Source: Paucilactobacillus suebicus DSM 5007 = KCTC 3549 (GTDB lineage Bacteria > Bacillota > Bacilli > Lactobacillales > Lactobacillaceae). From it: DNA of 64,000 nucleotides. This document shows, piece after piece, positions 60,481-64,000 of the stretch; positions within the stretch are counted from its first letter, which is position 1, and every line of letters begins with the position of its first letter. The stretch lies in contig NZ_AZGF01000013.1 of NCBI RefSeq assembly GCF_001434475.1, positions 1 through 64,000 of the forward strand, given 5' to 3'. The notes under the pieces were generated by a model. The model was not told the DNA's origin, made no database searches, and saw nothing but the letters and a program-made list of their open reading frames with translations. Position numbers and translations under genes: made by a program.

Positions 60481-62106
60481 TTATTCTAATTCTTGATACT
60501 TAAAATAATCAAAATCTGCTGGTAATTTTGAACCCGTCAAATCAGAACTGAATACGCCTGTGAACGCACCTGTAAAGAAAGCATATCCGCCGTAATTCAT
60601 CAAAATGTAATCATCGGATAATTTTAACGAATCAAAGGTTACGGGAATGTCCTGCCATTCCTGACCATCAAACGAGTATGCATACGAATAGTTTTCATGG
60701 CGCACCTTTGTTTTGAAATATACGCTTGTAACATCATCTGGAATACTAATCGCATTATCTTTTAAGTAGAAAGTAAAGTTTTCTGCATCACAACTTAACA
60801 CTTCAATACAACGGCCTTGCTTCTCGTTGTACGTAATGTAAGCAGCTGTGTAATCAACGGAGTCATAATAGTTTACCATACCAGCCATTTGTTGATAGTT
60901 CTCTGGTTGATAATCAACTTTTGTCTCTGAGTCGAACGAGAATGCCTGCCAACGACGAACCACGAGCGACAGATTGAATAACGAGCTCAGTGATTCATGC
61001 CCATAGAGGCGTAGGTAACCTGGTCGATCTACTAGTGATACACCAACCTCTTCAGATGGTAGCCTAAGCGTGTTGAAGTTAATATTTAACTGATCACCAC
61101 TAAAATCATCCTTAACTGGATAAGTTGCCTTAGCTTCTGTGGATGTGACAAATGACGGCGCATCTACCTCTCTTGATCCGGCCTTACCGCCTACGACATG
61201 TGGCCAGCCATCATTATCCCATTCAATCTTTTCAATTGATGTCTCACGTCCTAATGGTGCCCATCCACGGGGTTCAATCACTGACTCATTAGCATGATGC
61301 AATGTTCTTGCCATTAAATGAGCCATATACCACTCGTGGTCAGGAGTCTCAATTAATGAACCATGACCACATTTTTGCAAGTAATTGTGTGAGTCGTCCA
61401 TGGCTGTTAGCAATGGTTCTCCAGGCTCTGCATCATATGGCCCTAGTAAATTCTTAGAACGAGCAACTACTTCTTGATGAGGCCAATTCGTTCCACCTTG
61501 AGCACAAAATAGGTAATAGAAATCATTAATAAAGTATAAATGTGGTCCCTCAGTAATACGATCAGCTGTACCATTCCAAATAATCTTTGGTTCACCAATC
61601 AGCTTCTGGTCTTCAACCGAATATTCTCGTAACTGAATACCATGGAATTGATGGAGATAATTTCTTTGATCCCACACCATATTAATTAAATATTTTTTCC
61701 CATCTGGCGCATGAAACAATGATGCATCAAATCCGTTGCTGTTCAAATATATTGGATCAGACCAAGGCCCATGAATACTCTCGGCAGTCGTTAAGAAATT
61801 AGGTGTATCTTTGAAAGCTCCACGCATCGATTTAACATTAGAATAAACGAGCCAAAATTTGCCGCCCGAATACGTTAGATCAGGTGCCCAAACACCGCCA
61901 GAATCCGGTACCCCAGTCATATCAAGCAACCGTTTGCTATCTAGTGGCTTTTCAACTAACTCCCAGTTAATCAGATCCTTGGAATGGTGAATCTGAACAC
62001 CTGGAAACCAGTGAAAAGTCGAATTAGCAATGTAATAGTCATCGCCCACCCTCAATAAACTTGGGTCAGGGTTAAAGCCCCTAATAACTGGATTAACTAT
62101 CTTCAT
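60481..62106 (-). CDS. GH43 beta-xylosidase
   Basis: Hydrolyses xylose (or arabinose) from the non-reducing end of short xylo-oligosaccharides, in the cytoplasm (no signal peptide). In 541 residues the five-blade propeller shows the catalytic base in GFNPDPSLLR (Asp about 14), the pKa modulator Asp in GFDASLFHAPDG (about 124), and the acid Glu in ITEGPHLY (about 186). A C-terminal beta-sandwich (about 330-541) matches the XynB-type two-domain layout. AGGAGG precedes the ATG. It follows the XynP-like symporter gene by 23 bases, forming a xyloside operon. Confidence 0.93.
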   Translation of the reverse strand: MKIVNPVIRGFNPDPSLLRVGDDYYIANSTFHWFPGVQIHHSKDLINWELVEKPLDSKRLLDMTGVPDSGGVWAPDLTYSGGKFWLVYSNVKSMRGAFKDTPNFLTTAESIHGPWSDPIYLNSNGFDASLFHAPDGKKYLINMVWDQRNYLHQFHGIQLREYSVEDQKLIGEPKIIWNGTADRITEGPHLYFINDFYYLFCAQGGTNWPHQEVVARSKNLLGPYDAEPGEPLLTAMDDSHNYLQKCGHGSLIETPDHEWYMAHLMARTLHHANESVIEPRGWAPLGRETSIEKIEWDNDGWPHVVGGKAGSREVDAPSFVTSTEAKATYPVKDDFSGDQLNINFNTLRLPSEEVGVSLVDRPGYLRLYGHESLSSLFNLSLVVRRWQAFSFDSETKVDYQPENYQQMAGMVNYYDSVDYTAAYITYNEKQGRCIEVLSCDAENFTFYLKDNAISIPDDVTSVYFKTKVRHENYSYAYSFDGQEWQDIPVTFDSLKLSDDYILMNYGGYAFFTGAFTGVFSSDLTGSKLPADFDYFKYQELE

Positions 62107-62129
62107 ATATAATTCCTCCTAAAGCTACA

Positions 62130-63539
62130 CTAAATACCTTCTGCAGACTGCTCAGTTACACCTTTTGCTTCAATTTCGTCATTCATCTTCTTAACCTGAT
62201 CATCAGTTAAGTTATAGAATGCGAAATCAATGATGGCTAAGATTAGAAAAGCAACTGGGATTAATGTCTGAACAAGTAAAATACCTTGCATTGAGTGTGC
62301 AGATTGAGTGGCATGGTTAGCATTAAATGCAAATGCGGCTAAAACATAGCCGGGAACAACCCCACCAAGTGCCATCCCAAATTTGAAGAAGAAACCAACA
62401 ATCGCATTCACAATTCCATTTTCACGCTTACCGGTCTTCCATTCACCATATGTGATCGTTTCAGGTACTAAAGCCCACATGAAGGTGGTTGCTTCAGTAA
62501 TCCCCATTTGTCCGACAATTCTAAGAGCAAATAAGGCAGTAACATTAGTCGCTGGAACAAAATACATTGCGGTTAAACATACTGCTGCAAGAATTAAGCT
62601 TCCCATCACTAAACGTTTCTTACCAAATGTCTTATTCATCCATGGTGTTAATGGAACTAAGATGAATGCTGGCAATCCAGGTAAAAGGTTAAATAAAGGT
62701 AGTAAATCAGGTCGGTTCATGTTGTATGAAACGTAGTATGAACTAACTGAGTTAACAACTGACATCAAACCGAAAGTAATGATGAAGAAGATTGCTAATA
62801 CTCGGAGTGGTCGGTTAATAACCAATTGATGGAATAAATCCTTAACGTGAACATTGGCTTGCTTGTCAGCAGGTAACGTAATCCGTTCCTTAGTTTGTGA
62901 GAAACAGAATACAAGCACAAGAGCACCAACGATGCCGTACATACTTAAAGTGAAGAACCAACCCATTCGTGCGCTGGGTCCTGAGTATGAACCACCTGAA
63001 AATAATTTAACAAAAATTGGAATACCATAAGAAACACACATTCCACCAAGGTTTGCCAGGAACATACGAACTGAACTCATCTTAACAATTTCATCGTTAT
63101 CACGAGTCATCGCAGCGTTCAGTGAACCATAAGGAATATTCACCGTCGTATAAATTAATGAAAGGCCAACGTATGTGACATAGGCGTAAATTAATTTACC
63201 CATTTGGCCAAATCCAGGCGTGTAGAAACAAAGAATTGCCATTACTGCAAAGGGTACAGCCATGTAAAGTAGGAATCCACGATACTTACCAAAACGGTTA
63301 GTATGCTTGTCGATCAGAGTACCAACGATTGGATCGTTGATCGCATCAATGACACGAACCACCAAGAACATGGTTGCTGCATCTGCCGGTGGTAAACCAA
63401 AAACATTGGTGTAGAAGAATAGCAGATAAGTTGAAACTGTATTATAAATTAAGTTTTGTGCAAAATCACCGGTACCATAACCAAACATTTTAAAGAAGGA
63501 TAGTTTGGGTAACTTTGTCGCTTCTGTTTGAGTTTCCAT
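62130..63539 (-). CDS. GPH-family xyloside symporter (XynP-like)
   Basis: Imports beta-xylosides with a cation. The ATG at 63539 follows GGGAGGT, and the start MxT...KLSFFKMFGYGTGDFAQNLIYN is typical; an in-frame ATG at 63572 lies beyond that site. The 469 residues have twelve hydrophobic segments and the family loop INDPIVGTLIDKHTNRFGKYRGF (about 60-82, outline). It is directly followed by the GH43 gene and divergent from an AraC regulator, so xylo-oligosaccharide uptake is the best guess. Promoter has a cre box in the spacer. Confidence 0.9.
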   Translation of the reverse strand: METQTEATKLPKLSFFKMFGYGTGDFAQNLIYNTVSTYLLFFYTNVFGLPPADAATMFLVVRVIDAINDPIVGTLIDKHTNRFGKYRGFLLYMAVPFAVMAILCFYTPGFGQMGKLIYAYVTYVGLSLIYTTVNIPYGSLNAAMTRDNDEIVKMSSVRMFLANLGGMCVSYGIPIFVKLFSGGSYSGPSARMGWFFTLSMYGIVGALVLVFCFSQTKERITLPADKQANVHVKDLFHQLVINRPLRVLAIFFIITFGLMSVVNSVSSYYVSYNMNRPDLLPLFNLLPGLPAFILVPLTPWMNKTFGKKRLVMGSLILAAVCLTAMYFVPATNVTALFALRIVGQMGITEATTFMWALVPETITYGEWKTGKRENGIVNAIVGFFFKFGMALGGVVPGYVLAAFAFNANHATQSAHSMQGILLVQTLIPVAFLILAIIDFAFYNLTDDQVKKMNDEIEAKGVTEQSAEGI

Positions 63540-63617
63540 AAGTTTTATACCTCCCAGGTATCTAGAAATCACCTATTTTTGTAGGGCCCCACAACATGTT
63601 AGTTGATTTCATAAACA

Positions 63618-63646
63618 ATCGTATCACCCGGTGAAAACGATTACAA
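63618..63646 (-). promoter_or_regulatory. xyloside operon promoter with cre box
   Basis: Minus-strand TTGTAA (63641-63646) and TACGAT (63618-63623), 17-base spacer. GTGAAAACGATTACA (63631-63645, plus strand), 14 of 15 cre positions, lies across the -35 and spacer, implying CcpA repression. Confidence 0.7.
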
Positions 63647-63729
63647 TTGAATCCATATCAGCATGTGAGCAAAAAATATCATCACCTGATATGAGTGTCA
63701 TTTCAATGATCGTATAGATATGTATTCGT

Positions 63730-63747
63730 TTGAAAGCGCTGTATAAT
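63730..63747 (+). promoter_or_regulatory. AraC gene promoter and cre-like site
   Basis: TATAAT at 63742-63747 forms the -10 for the regulator gene; TTGAAAGCGCTGTAT (63730-63744) overlaps it and misses the cre consensus at one position. A further dyad, ATATCA (63655) and TGATAT (63688), may be an AraC site. Confidence 0.5.
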
Positions 63748-63784
63748 TAGCTTAAAGTATAAAATCGATAAGTGGGTGATTAAT

Positions 63785-64000
63785 TTGACAGAGCTCCTAA
63801 AAAACGCTAAACGTCTTCCAGCCTTCAACTGGAACTACACGTTTTTTGGATCACATCTTCAAACTGTAAATAAGGGATGGAATTATCCTAAAGAGACTCA
63901 TACGGCATTCGAGGTTATATATGTATTGAAAGGTGTCGAAGAAATAGAATACGACACAATCTCTTATTCAATCAATGCAGGCGAATTTACAGTTATCGTT
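63785..64000 (+). CDS. AraC-family regulator, N-terminal part (cut by the window end)
   Basis: The first 72 residues of an open frame starting at TTG 63785, six bases after GTGGGTGAT. The sequence (NWNYTFFGSHLQTVNKGW, then FEVIYVLKGVEEIEYD and YSINAGEFTVIV) is a cupin-like sensor domain as found at the N-terminus of AraC-family sugar regulators. The HTH would lie beyond 64000. It is divergent from the xyloside operon and probably activates it on sensing xylosides. Confidence 0.8.
   Translation, partial: MTELLKNAKRLPAFNWNYTFFGSHLQTVNKGWNYPKETHTAFEVIYVLKGVEEIEYDTISYSINAGEFTVIV

Overview
The window is a low-GC chromosomal segment of a lactic acid bacterium, most likely a member of the Lactobacillaceae (former Lactobacillus). 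The basis is the T-box-controlled tyrS, a nucleoside 2-deoxyribosyltransferase, a GapN-type dehydrogenase, an OpuC-type transporter, a zinc-free ribosomal protein S14, two GPH-type sugar symporters and strong AGGAGG-like ribosome binding sites. I cannot fix genus or species from the sequence. No rRNA, tRNA, prophage, transposase or CRISPR array was found.

Layout. 1-4000: tyrS with its T-box leader, small proteins, ntd and a DUF975-like membrane protein. 4288-13948: arginine biosynthesis as two divergent units, argCJBDF (minus) and carAB (plus), sharing a control region with ArgR-box-like half-sites; carB carries a frameshift exactly on an A_AAA_AAT slippery heptamer. 14293-22700: MacB-type ABC exporter, two 14-TM MFS exporters, an aspartate-type aminotransferase and adenine deaminase. 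22701-31000: MarR regulator with a palindromic operator, Dps, acetoin reductase, glutamine amidotransferase-like protein, GapN and the four-gene OpuC osmolyte transporter. 31000-41013: aldo/keto reductase, copper ATPase with two CopY boxes, two SMR transporters (the first behind a terminator-bearing leader resembling a guanidine-IV riboswitch), a PgpA-like protein, azlCD, rpsN with a Zur box, a peptide-deformylase-like protein, an acetyltransferase and a frameshifted HAD phosphatase. 41103-47732: a carbon-source cluster (FGGY kinase, polyol-type SDR, ROK repressor, GPH symporter, PanE-family reductase) with cre boxes. 47991-58816: aldo/keto and quinone-type reductases, a MerR regulator with a textbook 19-bp-spacer promoter, an overlooked ribbon-helix-helix protein, a matrixin-type secreted protease, a PAP2 protein lacking a catalytic His, further transporters and a MarR pair. 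59158-64000: a secreted internally repeated protein and a xyloside-utilisation cluster (GH43, XynP, AraC regulator cut by the window end).

The most unusual signal is a family of about 130-bp long hairpins with conserved feet (AGAGTGCGG at the left, AGCACGTTTC at the right). The stems change in sequence between copies but stay paired. Copies lie in convergent intergenic regions (13874-14132, 35299-35640, 39378-39513, 55032-55304), often as head-to-tail tandems, and one has supplied the final codons and stop of carB. A second long hairpin at 25626-25742 shares parts of the feet. They could be REP/BIME-like mobile hairpins, bidirectional terminators, or both.

Regulation readable from sequence: T-box (tyrS), ArgR (arg/car), CopY (copB), Zur (rpsN), CcpA cre boxes inside promoter spacers of the sugar operons, MarR and MerR operators. 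Two genes (carB and the HAD phosphatase) are broken by single-base-scale shifts in short homopolymers, so either mutation or assembly error must be considered.
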